Below, one piece after another: positions 1 through 11,536 of a stretch of 64,000 nucleotides of DNA. Position 1 is the stretch's first letter; the number at the start of each line of letters is the position of its first letter. The notes under the pieces were generated by a model. The model did not search any database and was not told the DNA's origin. It saw only the letters and a program-made list of their open reading frames with translations. The DNA comes from Apricaphanius iberus. Lineage: Eukaryota; Chordata; Actinopteri; Cyprinodontiformes; Aphaniidae. Made by a program: the position numbers and the translations under genes. The stretch covers positions 520,001-584,000 of the forward strand of contig JAPXFQ010002841.1 in NCBI GenBank assembly GCA_028564705.1, written 5' to 3'.

Positions 1-1040
1 TGCATGTGCTGTAAAAAAACAAAACAAAAAAACAAGAGTCTTACAGCGGCAAACCATTAGGGGCTGCTAATGCCAAAATCAGGATCCAATTAAATGCTGC
101 CTTCCTTTGCAAAGTAAACAACAACAACAACCAAAAACAGAACATCAAATGTCTTTTTTATTGGAGAATTTCTCACTAATTATACTATAGAGAAAGTATA
201 TTTAAAGAAAAGTTATTTGGTTAAAAAGAACCATTGTAAATGTCTAGTTAAAAAAAATCAAGTAGTTTTTACTTTCAGTGACAAAACATTCCAGGCACAA
301 CCAAAACACACTCTTCGGCACATCATCAGTTCAAGTTCTTTTCATTCAGACCTCCCAGCGCACACATTTACACCATCAGGCTGAGAAAAATTGGCCAGGT
401 GTCACAAATGGGGGTTGATCAGTGCTAAAGTGAGAAGGAACTCATAAATAACACTTCAGTATGTTTATATAGAGGTACTATTGCCCTAAAAAGGCAACGG
501 CTCTCCCAGTCTCTCCCCATGTTTACACCACAAAGGCAGAAGAGGCTGAGGCAAGGGAAGCGAAGTGGAGGAACAAATGGTGTGATTCACATCCGAGGAC
601 CCCAACAATCCAGTCGTTAGCCAGAAAGAATACGACAAGAACACAAACCAGGAGCCTGAAACTTTCATAATGTCTCTCTTTTCTAGTACATAAAAAACAC
701 AAAGCGAAAAATAGGTGCTCCCCGACATCACTTTTGATTTTAAATCTCATCTAAAAATATCTTATCTTTACCCTCTGGCTACAGAAGAAATTTAAAATCT
801 AATGGGTTTTTTTTCCTTACTTTATTTTCTTTTTTTTCTTCTTTTTTTTACACTTGCTGTTGTTTTTCTACTCTCTGTTAAACACTTTGGTCAGCAGTTC
901 TTTTTTATTAGAGCTATATAATTAAACCTGAATGTCTTGTACACCATGTTTTACTACTCAAATCTCCATTTTGGGAAATTCAGGGAACCGACTGCAATTT
1001 ACACACAGTATGTTGTGCAAAAACATAATGTAAAACACAC
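1..1040 (-). other. intron sequence downstream of the IIS1 exon
   Basis: This follows a donor (GTGTGT) directly after the EYHEQ codons. The next expected exon would encode the PEELTNALEIS-type start of the IIS1-S2 region; I do not find it here, so it lies outside the window. The stretch is AT-rich with short homopolymers and no recognisable coding or repeat element. Confidence 0.6.
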
Positions 1041-1235
1041 CTGTTCATGGTACTCTATTCCCATGCTGAGGGTATTGATGAGGATGGCAATCATTATCCC
1101 TTGGTTGAAGTATATACTTTTCACAATTCCCTTCAGTTTTTCCCTAAAGTCTTTCCAGGCCCGGAGAGCTCCATTTCTGTACTCCACAACCCCACGGCGT
1201 CTGAGCAGACTTCTGAGTCCTCGTATATCACCCCC
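1041..1235 (-). CDS. cacna1h: cacna1h exon: end of I-II linker and start of segment IIS1
   Basis: This exon has 65 codons in phase 0 at both ends (residues 621-685 of the visible product). The acceptor reads TGTGTAG and the donor is GTGTGT after the EYHEQ codons. The first half is basic ([10 protein letters not shown]) and closes the cytoplasmic I-II linker. The second half, [20 protein letters not shown], is the start of the first transmembrane segment of repeat II and is nearly identical across Cav3 channels. It joins the 1406-1572 exon over a 170-bp intron, the shortest in the visible gene. The next coding exon is outside the window. Confidence 0.92.
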
Positions 1236-1405
1236 CTACACAGAGAGATTTCATCACAGCTACATATACTGTATGTTTAGTGATTAATACTGTTTTAAAA
1301 TTACATGATGCAATGATCAGAAATACACATGCATATATGCTAGAAACTAACCAATATGTAATCTGTGCTAACTATCATTCTGATAGCATCGGCACCTATT
1401 CTAAC

Positions 1406-1572
1406 CTGCTGAAAATCGCGTAATCCATCAGCCTCTCCTTTGACCCCCTCCAAGTCTCCAAGTTCCAGTTCCAGGGTCTCAAGGCTGCGGGCACACCGAG
1501 GGCAGCTAAGCAGCTCCAAAAGCAGAGGGCTGGGCACAACACCTGCCAGCTGGAACAGAAGCCTCCGGCGAC
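1406..1572 (-). CDS. cacna1h: cacna1h exon: I-II linker with CPRC motif
   Basis: This exon has 55 codons plus two bases (GT) that complete a serine codon begun in the preceding exon; it ends in phase 0. The acceptor reads CTATAG and the donor GTTAGA. The product (residues 566-620) is cytoplasmic and includes LLSCPRCARSLE, matching the conserved SCPYCTRALE-type segment of the Cav3.2 I-II linker, followed by an acidic run rich in Glu, Leu and Asp. The linker is the least conserved part of T-type channels, and this exon is accepted mainly on exact phase match, splice signals and the CPxC motif. Confidence 0.85.
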
Positions 1573-2590
1573 CTATAGACAGAAAGTGATAGGAATGGTC
1601 AAAATTCTGCCAAAGCTAAAGGGATGTTTCTGGCTGTTTTCATGCTTTTGTATCTTTGTTGTATTGCCTATGAGTAGTGTTGAAATTAGCTGTTCAAGAA
1701 ATGTAAATTATATTTTGATGGTTAAACACTCATTCCGTTCATTTAAAAAGATAACGCAAAAAGTAACCCTGATAATTTACAACTTTTTCGGCACTATGCA
1801 CCTGTATTGAACAGCATTTATACTTTTTTTTAGGGGGGGGCAATTTTGAAGCACTAATGGACTTTATTCAACAGTAGATGAAAATGAATGAGAGCAGAGG
1901 GATAAAGAGAAGACATGTAGCAAATGTCCTGGGTACACCTGAACTGGGGACAAATGCGTTGAGGCCATGTCAGCACAAAGGGTACAGTCTTGATCAAAAG
2001 ACTGGAGCAGAACATGTCATCAATCATGTTCTATACTAATTAATTGTAGTTGGAAAATTATTGAAAATAAATGTAACTCTAGCTGATCAAAAATCTAAGA
2101 CCATAGTCCAAAAGACTATAACCCTAAAGTTGTTTGACACTCTTGAACAACCTGGAACCTCATTGTTATATTTTCAAAGAATAAGCTATAACATCCTGAG
2201 AATTTTTTTTTCATATCAGAAAATACATCTTTCTTCCAACTTTAAGTGTCCCAAGTTTTGTGCGCACTTGCAAAGTCAAAAGGGCTTTTGTGGCTTGGAA
2301 GGGAGGAAATAGCCGTTGACAATATTGTTTGTTCTTTGAGTCCTTTCCAAGTAGATGTTTTCTCATGACTGTTGGGCTACAGTCAGTCTAAGTAAGTAAC
2401 TTAATTTTGGTCAAGGATCTGTCTTTGTCTTCACAGGCAACCCCACTGCTGGATCTTCCTTTTGAGTTTTTTGTCCCAATGCATTCAGGATCTTCAAACA
2501 AAATTTCTAATGGAAAATCATTCTTTTACCAATCTCTCCAGCTATGAAGTATGAAAAAAAATAGGTCTTACTTGTGTAGCTCAGCAATCC
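1573..2590 (-). other. intron segment between the linker exon and the LINE insertion
   Basis: This is the 3' part of the 11.6-kb intron. It is AT-rich, with an A/T-rich stretch near 1825-1850. I see no exon or recognisable mobile element. Confidence 0.5.
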
Positions 2591-2598
2591 TGCCAGTT

Positions 2599-2601
<3 letters not shown>
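2591..2601. repeat. LINE target-site duplication, 3' side
   Basis: TGCCAGTTTGA abuts the poly(T) run that is the LINE poly(A) tail on the other strand. It is identical to 8595-8605. Confidence 0.9.

Positions 2602-2638
<37 letters not shown>
2602..2638 (-). repeat. LINE poly(A) tail
   Basis: This uninterrupted run of 37 T on the plus strand is the poly(A) tail of the minus-strand LINE. An unbroken tail this long suggests recent insertion, although replication slippage can also lengthen such runs. Confidence 0.9.
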
Positions 2639-2641
<3 letters not shown>

Positions 2642-2808
2642 TTTAAATCATTTACAACAAATTAAATCATAAAGACATATCATTTTTAAGGAAACAAAAA
2701 AAAAAGAAGAGAAAAGAAGAAAGAAGAAGAAAAAGGGGAACATTAGAAAAGATAAACAAAACACCCAAAAGACCAACAAAAGAAAAAGAAAAAAAAAAAA
2801 AAAAAAGA

Positions 2809-2816
<8 letters not shown>

Positions 2817-2861
<45 letters not shown>

Positions 2862-2881
2862 TACATATACATACACACATG

Positions 2882-2917
<36 letters not shown>

Positions 2918-3030
2918 TATACACATATACACATACACATACATACACATATACACACATGCACATATACACTCACATTCATACACACATATCTACCCAT
3001 ATATACACACATGCATACATACATTACATA
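2817..3030. repeat. compound AT / ATAC microsatellite in the LINE 3' UTR
   Basis: A perfect (AT)n run of about 39 nt is followed by interrupted TATACA/CACATA units. It sits between the ORF2 stop and the poly(A) tail. The long low-complexity reading frames across it (Tyr/Ile/Phe-rich) are artefacts of the repeat. Confidence 0.9.
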
Positions 3031-3206
3031 TAAAATCAATAAAATAAAGAAAATGCATTTACCAAATAATACAAAAAAATAAAAATAAAAAAAATAAAAA
3101 AAAAAGGAAAAGGAAAAAAAAGACAAAATAAACAAATTAAAAAACACAACAATGCCTGTCTTAGAAAAATACAAATCGAATACAAATTCATTTTCAGCAA
3201 TGATTT

Positions 3207-6200
3207 TTAAATAAAGAAGGGACATCTTGTTTTTGTAAAAATGTCCCACCTCTCCCAAAGACCTTTGAACTTTGCTTCCTGGAGTCTCAAAGAAAAAGTT
3301 ATTCTTTCCATCACAAAGATTTCATATATTATTTTATACCACTCTTCTATAGTCGGTGCTTCTGTTTTTTTCCATTTCTTTGTAATTGCTTTCCTTGCTG
3401 CAATACTTAATATGCCATACAAATATTTATCTTTATTATTTGCAGAGGCCGAGTGTAGAACTCCTAAGAACAGTTCCTCCCAACAAAACCTTGTATTTAT
3501 TGCCAATATATTAGTTAATTCTGTATAGACTTGTGCCCAAAAGGATTGTACTTCTGGGCAGGTCCAAAACACATGGAAATGATTCGCATTCTGTGAGCCA
3601 CAATTTCTCCAACAAAGAGGCGATCCTGAGAAATGTGATTTTTGAGCTGGAGTTATGAAAAATCTACAAAGAGTCTTCCAGCCAAAAGCTCTCCAAGAAT
3701 TTGAGCTTGTGATTTTCCATTGGGATTCACAGTACTTCATCCACATTTCTTCTGGGATAAGGCTGCTAGTTTCTTTCTCCCATTTTTGCCTTATATAGGA
3801 TGAGCTTATTATTGTAGTTGATTGAAGACTCTTGTATAGTCTTGAAAGTACTTTAGGCACTGAATCACCCTGATAGGCAGAGATAAAAATTTCCAACAAT
3901 TTGCTATCAAGTTCTAACCTGCCTTCTTTTACAATACTGAGTATGTAATGACGTACCTGTAGGAATTTGTAAAAATCACTGTTGTCTAAACCATATTCAT
4001 TCTTTAACGTCTCAAAGTCACACATCATCCCTTTTTAAAAAAAAGTGCAATAGGCAGATAGACCCTTTTTGGCCCAGTTTCTGAAGCCTGCATCCATCTT
4101 GTTTGGGATGAAATCAACATCATATGGGCACCATCTTAAGATTTTTATATTCATGAGTTGATTTCTTTTTGTAGCGATGTTTAACCAAATTTTGAGAGGT
4201 AATTTTATCCAGTTATTGCCACTTTCCATTAAACTTCTCATCAACCGTTTATCTCCCAAACAGGCGGGGGCTGGAGCGTCTTGAGACATGTTCAGCTCAA
4301 TTTCTTTCCACTTAGCTTTGTAGGTGGGATTACACCAGTAATAGAGAGTTCTTAATTGAGCTGCTCTATAATAATCTTTTAAACAGGGAAGTGCAAAGCC
4401 CCCCTTACTTTTGGGTAACTGAAGGAGTTTATATTTTAGCCTAGGTTTTTTCCCTTGCCAAATAAACCTTGACAGCAATTTATCCCATTCATTAAATTGT
4501 TTTTCATTTATTTCGATTGGTAGCACCTGAAAAAGGTATAATATTCTAGGCAGAATATTCATCTTTATTGAGTCAATTCTTGATTCAAAACTAAGTATAG
4601 GGATTAAATTCCATCTTTGCATATCTTCCTTTATTTTTTTACTTAAAGGCGTCAAATTTAAAGTGTACAAGTTTGATAATATTTTAGGAATATACACTCC
4701 TAAATAGTTAATTTGATCTGAATCCCAATTTACTTTTAAATTTGACCTTAGTTCTGTACTGGGTGTATAATTATAGCTTAAGAGTTGAGTTTTGTGAATG
4801 TTCAAATTGAAACCTGATACAGAACCAAACAATTTAAAGGAGGACAAAAGAGCAGGTATCGAGCATTCAGGATGTGACAGATAGACTAAGATATCATCTG
4901 CAAATAACGAGATTTTGTGTTCTTCGTTGAGTATGGTAATGCCTGAAATGTTTCTATTCTGTATGACTCGTTGACTTAATATTTCCATATATACAGCAAA
5001 AAGTAGTGGGCTTAGTGGACAACCTTGTCTTGTCCCTCTCGCTAAAGAGAAATAATCAGAGACCCCCCCATTAATCTTTACCCTTGCCTTTGAACTATTA
5101 TATATTGCTTGGATAGTTGTAATAAAAGTCTGGTGAAAGCCAAATTTATCTAATGTTTTATATAGGAATTCCCAACTGACTCGATCAAAAGCCTTTTCCG
5201 CATCAAAGCTCATTATCACTGCCTCAAGTTTATGTTCTTCTATATAGTCGATCAGATGTAAGGTACGTTTGATGTTGTCTTGTGTTTGCCTTTCTTGTAA
5301 GAATCCTGTCTGATCTAAGCTTATTATTTTGGGGAGAACATTATCCATTCTTTTTGCTAGTATGTGAGTGAATATCTTATAGTCTTGATTTAAAACACTT
5401 ATTGGGCGGTAATTTCCACAATCTAGATTATCTTTTCCCGCTTTAGGTATTAAGGAAATCACTGCCTCTTTCCATGAGGGTGGTGCCACACCTGTTTTAA
5501 GGACAAAATTAAATGTTTTCTTCAATATTGGTAGTACCAGATCTTTCATTTCCTTGTACCACTCTGATGGAAAACCATCAGGACCTGGTGCTTTATTTAA
5601 TTTCAAATTTGAAATGGCTTTATTAATTTCATTATTTGTGATTTGAGCAATTAAAGACAAATTGTCCTTTTCAGTTACTTTAGGCAATTCTATTTGACCC
5701 AAGAACTTGTCCAGTTCTAGTTTTTCTACTTTAGGTTGAGAGTATAAGTTTTTGTAAAAGGTTAAGAAAGATTTTTGAATGTGTTTTAGATCATACTGGA
5801 TTATTTCACTTAGCGGATCTTTTATTTTATGTATCGTATTTTCTGCTTGTTTCTTTTTCAGTCTGTAAGCAAGCAACTTGGCTGATCTGCCACCTACTTC
5901 ATAATGCTTTTGTTTTAAAAAAATCATCTTTTTTTTAATGTCATCCGTGTACATTTGATTCAATTCATTTCTTTTTTTATCCATTTCAGTCTTAATACTA
6001 TGTTCTGGAGAATTCATGTGTTTCTCTTCTAAGTTTTTTAATTCTGTTTGCAACTGATGGAGTTTTCTTTCCTGTTGTTTTTTTAGGTTTGCACTATAGC
6101 CTATAATTTTTCCTCTAAGAACAGCTTTACATGCATCCCATAGAATTGGTGGAGACACTTCCCCATTATCATTTATATCAAAGAATTCAGTTATATCTGT

Positions 6201-6977
6201 TTTTATCTTTTGTTTCATTTGATTGAGGATTCCTGTATTAAGTCTCCAAAGAGTTTGCTTCTTTTCAGGGCATAATTCAAGACTCATATAGACCGGCGCA
6301 TGATCTGATAGGTCCCTTGTTCCAATGTTGCAGCTTATTACTTTACTTAAGTCATTCTGACACACAAAAAAATAATCTAGTCTTGAAAATGATAAATGTG
6401 GATTTGAAAAAAAAGTATAATCATTTTTTGTGGGATTTAACTCTCTCCACACATCAAGGAGGCCCATTTCCTCCAACAATGCGTTCATATTTCTAGTTAC
6501 TTTATCTTCTCTAATGCGACAGGGTTTTGATGTGTCCATTTTTGGGTGGAGTCTGACATTAAAGTCTCCACCACAAATTAAAACACCTTGAAGATCAGAA
6601 AGTAATACCTCAAAAATCTGTTTATATAATTTCCATTCTGATCCTGGAGGGGCATAAACATTCAAAAAAGTATACAAAACTCCTTCTAGGTAGCCTCGTA
6701 TTAAAATAAATCTACCTTCTAGATCTTTGTTTTCATGGATACATTCAAAATTTAGTTTAGTTGAAATTAAGATTGCCACCCCTCTTCTGGGTCCTTTACT
6801 ATAGGCAGATGAATATTGCTTATATCTCCACCTCTCCAGTTTCTCATGTTCCAAATGTGTCAAGTGTGTTTCCTGGAGAAAAACTATCTCAATCTCTTCT
6901 TTTTTTAACTTGGTCATAATTTTATTTCGTTTGATTGGGCTTCCCAAGCCATTTACATTATATGTGGCTACTTTCAT
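3207..6977 (-). pseudogene. LINE ORF2: endonuclease-reverse transcriptase with one in-frame stop
   Basis: The frame holds 1257 codons, opening with ATG at 6977 (MKVATYNVNGLGS), broken by one TAA at 4035-4037 and ending at 3207. The N-terminal third is an APE-type endonuclease: QETHL (residues 35-39), GDFN (137-140), RLDYFF (199-204) and SDHAPV (224-229). The reverse transcriptase follows, with FDAEKAFD (591-598), RGTRQGCPLSP (647-657) and the catalytic FADD (692-695). The C-terminal part beyond the stop keeps a Cys/His cluster (CWRNCGSQNANHFHVFWTC). The stop lies at a T8A5 run and the frame is the same on both sides, so a single substitution rather than a frameshift explains it. As it stands the protein would lack its last ~275 residues, including the Cys-rich domain needed in L1-type ORF2 proteins. 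It makes the target nick and copies LINE RNA into DNA. Confidence 0.92.
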
Positions 6978-7387
6978 AGAGGCTGTTCTGAAAATTCTGC
7001 AGTTTCAAACACTGTGTCCCCATTCTTCCATATAAGAATCACAATTTGAGCTCCCAAACATTGCTGATGCATAAAAACAAAAATAACATTCAAAAAATAA
7101 TATAATAACGAACAAAGCGAAAAAAACAAAAACAAATAATTAAACAGATAGACTTCCAAAACTGTGGCCTTGATTGTGGCCATGTGTCTCTGATGTAAAT
7201 TAGGCACGGAGGGAACACCTCTTTCTCCAAGTCTTTGGTGAGGGCCCTCAACAGCTTCTAAGCTGATACACAGGTCTATCCCTGATTGGGATCCCGACAA
7301 TGTCTGTTCTGAGCATTCTATGCCGATTGTCTCATATTTTCCAACATTATTATTTTCCATAGTCAAACACAAACCTGCAGTTATCAC
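6974..7387 (-). other. LINE inter-ORF spacer with an open frame touching ORF2
   Basis: The spacer between ORF1 and ORF2 carries a 137-codon open frame whose TGA stop overlaps the ORF2 ATG (ATGA, 6977-6974). The peptide has a hydrophobic Phe/Leu-rich stretch and no recognised domain. It may be only spacer sequence that happens to be open. The ATGA overlap is worth noting because some non-LTR elements start ORF2 by termination-reinitiation at such overlaps. Confidence 0.35.
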
Positions 7388-7506
7388 ATAAACAAGTGTG
7401 TGTTTGTTTGTTTTTTGTCTCTTTTTTACGTGTTATCAGTCCCAACCCTTCTTGAGTGATATTGGCTCTATACTTATCAGACATCCTCGCGTCGGTGAAC
7501 CTCTAG

Positions 7507-8457
7507 TCACTCTTTTAATCCAGACGCGGTTTTCTTCCGATTTGCTCTGTTCCCGGTAGTTTCCCAGGACAGCCGCTTGAGCTGATCGATAAGAGAGCTG
7601 GGTGCTTTCAGCACCGTCACAGGTAAGCCCCTCTCTGCCATGTCTGCTGTCGCTTCTTCGGGTGATCTATAGAGCACTGTACCATTTGTATAGAAGACTC
7701 TCAGTCTGGCCGGGAATGGAGTGTTAAATCTTATATTTCTGTTCTTAAGCACGGCCTTTGCTTCTGCGTATTCCTGCCGTTTCCTCACCAGGTCCGGCGC
7801 GTAGTCATGATCCAAACGGATAATTTTCCCTTGAAGATCAATTCCCTTCTTTTCCCATGCTCTTCTAAGTATATCCTCCTTTACCATGTAGTTTGTAAAC
7901 TTTACTACAATAGATCTTGGAGGTGCAGTGTTCGGTGGCTTGGCTGCAAAAGCGCGGTGTGCTCTCTCAATATTCAGCACTGTAGAGGCCGGGAGCGCCA
8001 AACCTTTCAATAGCAGCTCCTCCACAAATGAAACCATCGAGTCAGTATTTTCCTCTGCTCCTTCTCTTACCCCAAAAATCCTGACATTGTTACGTCGGAG
8101 GCGGCTTTCCAAATCCGAGACTTTAGCACCCATTTGTTTCTGGAGTTTTATCACCTCGAACAGGATCTCTTCAGCGGACTGCATGCGCGTTTCAGTTGAC
8201 ACAATCCGGTCCTCCGCTTCTTCAATTCTTTTGTAAATTGTATCGATATCTTCTCTTATAGTATTCCACTGGGAGTGAGTCTCCTTTCGAAAGTCTCGTA
8301 TTTCTTTTAGGATTAGTCCCAGGTTAACATCAGGGAGTCCCTCTGACGCCAATCCCTGCGGCATGTCGTCTTCCACCGGGCTGCTGGCGTGGGACTTCAA
8401 ACATTCTTCCTCAGAGTCTTTACGTTGCGTTGTGACTTTCATCCCCTTTTTCGGCAT
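7507..8457 (-). CDS. LINE ORF1 protein (L1-type RNA-binding chaperone)
   Basis: This frame of 316 codons is intact. I chose the ATG at 8457 (MPKKGMKV); the frame is open to 8466 only through a GTG. A basic/acidic N-terminus is followed by a heptad-like coiled coil (about residues 45-120), then an RRM-like domain starting at LRRNNVRIFGV (about 120-130), and a basic C-terminal domain (IRLDHDYAPDLVRKR and FNTPFPARLRVFY). This order is that of L1 ORF1p, which trimerises, coats LINE RNA and acts as a nucleic-acid chaperone. The absence of any stop or frameshift supports a recent insertion. Confidence 0.92.
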   Translation of the reverse strand: MPKKGMKVTTQRKDSEEECLKSHASSPVEDDMPQGLASEGLPDVNLGLILKEIRDFRKETHSQWNTIREDIDTIYKRIEEAEDRIVSTETRMQSAEEILFEVIKLQKQMGAKVSDLESRLRRNNVRIFGVREGAEENTDSMVSFVEELLLKGLALPASTVLNIERAHRAFAAKPPNTAPPRSIVVKFTNYMVKEDILRRAWEKKGIDLQGKIIRLDHDYAPDLVRKRQEYAEAKAVLKNRNIRFNTPFPARLRVFYTNGTVLYRSPEEATADMAERGLPVTVLKAPSSLIDQLKRLSWETTGNRANRKKTASGLKE

Positions 8458-8594
8458 TTTCCTCACCCGTTGCTTACAGTATTAATATAAGTGTTTAGTA
8501 AATTGAGTTAGCATCGGGCGATTATTATACTTAATTGTCGGGAGCTCAGCTTCTATGCTACCATCCTTCAAACAGGTTGACCCGGAAGTCTGAA

Positions 8595-8605
8595 TGCCAG
8601 TTTGA
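8595..8605. repeat. LINE target-site duplication, 5' side
   Basis: TGCCAGTTTGA is identical to 2591-2601 and marks the 5' end of the insertion at 8594. The element was therefore copied at least as far as its present 5' UTR start; whether a few 5' bases are missing cannot be judged from one copy. Confidence 0.9.
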
Positions 8606-11533
8606 AAGACAGAAATGCTTTTTGCTTTTATCAGGTAGTCATGACTAAGTGACTGGGTGACAGGAAATGTCATGAAGGTCAGATTTATGCAACAAATTGT
8701 GACATTCTACAGCTATAATCTCAAACTTTGAATCAGCTGATGAACAGACTGTTTTAATATAGTTTTCCATACTATTTTTTTATTTTTCTCATTTTGAAAC
8801 TGTACTTAAAGCCAGGTTATGATTTACCAAAATTAAATATTAATATTTGTATTCCATTCTCTGGTGTTAAGTACTAAACCAGGAAATGTTATTGTCAAAA
8901 GCCTATTCTTAAATGATTTGGCACAGAAAAACATTCTTTAAAATTCAAAGGTGTTTGTGGATTTCCTTGAATTTTTCTAATAAATTTTCAGGACTTTAAG
9001 AAACAAGATTAGAGTGGACGTTATTCAATTATACGTAGGTAAAACAGGCCCATGTAGCTGAAATAGCTATTTTCAAAACCAAACATAGGTAGAGAGACAG
9101 CACAAAAAGCCTGAGAAGAAGAATGTGTTTATTTGGTTGGGGTTTGAAGAGTTTCACTATAAGCTTAATGTTATTGCTATATTAAGGCTTATAGTTTTGT
9201 TTTTTTATCATCTAGATACAACACTTTTGTTAAAACTATATAAAAGGCAGTACTTTGTGTTGTTGTTTTGGCAATGTAATAATGCAGCAAAATACAACAA
9301 AAAACCCAAACTACAAGTGAACTTCAGCACCCAAAGCTAAAAGGTTGTTGTTTTTTCTTCATAGAGAGCCAACAGACACTTTCTGTCAAGCTAAGTACTG
9401 TAAACTCATCCTTCATCATCAGTCTGTGTATCTGAGCTCACTTTCTATTCCCTGACTTAAAATCAGTGTATACAAAATGCAAACTACAGCTGAAAATGAA
9501 TAGAAGCAGAGCTTAGCAAATGGAAACATCAGCTCTTTCAAAGTAGCTTAAACAGCAGGTAGTTTTTTCTAGATTGTTACCCAATACCTGAATGGATAAA
9601 TAGTGTTGTAATAATCTGTACCATATGTTAAAGTCTATTATTAGTCTAATCTATATCTGTTGCCGAGCTATTTATTATTTTTGACTTAAACTCATCAACC
9701 CCAGGGTCTGTGCAAGCTCCTAGCTCGAACGTGACACAGCATTCCATCGTCAGGGCTGTGGGGCGGATCAGCTTAAAGTCCTGGAAGACCGGACATACTT
9801 TAAGAAATCATGTTTCCTACAATACCAATGTGTTGCTTTGTTTGGCAACGTTAAACCTTTCTCACATTTCCAAATGAGTTTTGGATACACAGAGTTGAAA
9901 CATTATTTAGAAGGCAGTGGCTCTTCTTGTGTACAGTTCATATTCAGACAAATCTAATATAATTACATTATCATGTTGAGTACCAAAGAATCCCCCAACA
10001 TTAACAGTAAACTTTTAAACAGATCCAGAAATTTCACTATGAATTAATCTGTGTTAGTTAAAGCAAAGACTATGATATGATTTCAGACATCATGATCTAC
10101 AAGGGAGGTTTTGATGCAATCTCATGCAGCAGCTCTGGATCCTAGTTAGAACACTTTTGAATGGTTCTTCTAGAGTAGCTGATAACATGGAAATTCTACA
10201 AACAATTGTCAACCCACTGCCTATGGTATTATATCTCTTTTAAAGTGCTGTAAGATGTGACGGAATGTGCCAATTAGTGTCCCTAGTATTGTAGATGCAG
10301 ACGTTAGGTCCACAGTAAAACCCACAGACCTTAAAAGCACCCCTCTTAAATCTTTTCTGGTTGGCGAAAATTTGTCCAAGGTTCCTACTGCTTCACCACA
10401 GCACATATGCTAATAAGCAATATATAATTTCACAACTTATCAATTTAATTTGGAGATTTAGAGTCAGGGTAAGCTCTTGTGGGTAGGCTTGAGGTTAGGA
10501 ATGGTTTAATGCTAAGGTTAGAGTTATGTTACAGCGTAAAGTGATCAAAGTAAATAATTTATAAGCTGGAAAAGGCCCAGGAGTTGGTGCAGGGTCAGAG
10601 GATACAATAAGATATGCTAAGGGTGCCTGAATGCTCTCTTTGTTGTTCCGAGTAGATTATATATGTTTGAACAGTTTTACGAAGGAAACTAAAAGTAGTT
10701 ATGTCAGGAAACGTTCAAGCTGGTACATTTCTTCAGTGATTAGTCAAAGAGCTGCATGGACAGATTCAGTAAGTTCATCCTGCTAACTCTAAAGTGGATC
10801 ACATGAAGGAACATAGCTTAGAACAAAAACTTGCTGATGAGACAAGAAGGATTACCAAATAGTTAACAAAAAAATATCACTCTAGGTTACCAACCCATTA
10901 CTTTATAGCAACTGGAGAAATTATACATTCTCCTTTTGACTCTACATAGTGCAGATAGAGCTTTACTTGAGCTGGATAAAAAAAAATTGGCTATCATCTG
11001 CTGGGTATGATATCAGACATTTAGAGTTTGAAGGTTTGCCTGATGTCATTGCATAACCTTAAGGGGATTTTCCATCTCTATGTTAAAAATTGTCTGTTAT
11101 TTTGTTCCCCAGAGTTAGTTAAGTAGGAAACAGCCTTATCTGGAAGTGGTCTGTTTGCTTTGGTTGAGCATAAATCAATGAACAGGAACTCCTGGCATGC
11201 TAGAAGAATATATTTTAAAAGCACGGTGAAGAGCAAGCAGCTTGGACAGAAGTGAAATGTCCAAAGATGACAAGATTTTTGCTTATTAGGCAATAAATAC
11301 AAAAATGCAAGGAATTATGTGGAGATCTGAAACATGTGCTTCCAAAGAACCTTTTTCACCCCGGCATCATCATCGAAAAAGTGGCTACCAAACAGGTGAT
11401 AACTGGTCCTATGAAGTAATTCAAACTTCTCTACAGTAACTTGGGTATCAAACAACTCCTGTGTCTTTGCTGCAGAAAATGTAGACTTAGTATTGGCAAT
11501 TACTTCATCTTTAAGAATTTCTGCACTATTATC
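8606..11533 (-). other. intron segment between the LINE and the 11.5-kb TIR element
   Basis: This is AT-rich intron sequence of the channel gene. I recognise no exon, RNA gene or clear mobile element. Confidence 0.5.
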
Positions 11534-11536
11534 TTA

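Larger units (their letters stand above)
2602..8594 (-). mobile_element. near-intact L1/Tx1-like LINE retrotransposon
   Basis: This is a complete non-LTR retrotransposon of about 6.0 kb, in the same orientation as the channel gene. Order in the sense direction: a 5' UTR of about 137 bp, ORF1 (RNA-binding chaperone), a 529-bp spacer, ORF2 (endonuclease plus reverse transcriptase), a 3' UTR of about 0.57 kb containing a microsatellite, and a 37-nt poly(A) tail (T run at 2602-2638 on the plus strand). Both sides carry the same 11 bases, TGCCAGTTTGA (2591-2601 and 8595-8605), the expected target-site duplication. ORF1 is fully open and ORF2 has a single in-frame stop, so the copy looks young. The clade is assigned from two-ORF structure and motif style; a database comparison would be needed for the family name. 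Confidence 0.93.

Noticed and set aside
2648..3258. Long Tyr/Ile/Phe- or Val-rich reading frames (up to 171 codons)
   Set aside because: They are translations of AT/CA microsatellite and A-rich sequence within the LINE 3' UTR.
6974..7387. Calling the LINE spacer frame a third LINE gene
   Set aside because: No domain, biased composition and no comparative evidence; kept only as a possible coupling signal.
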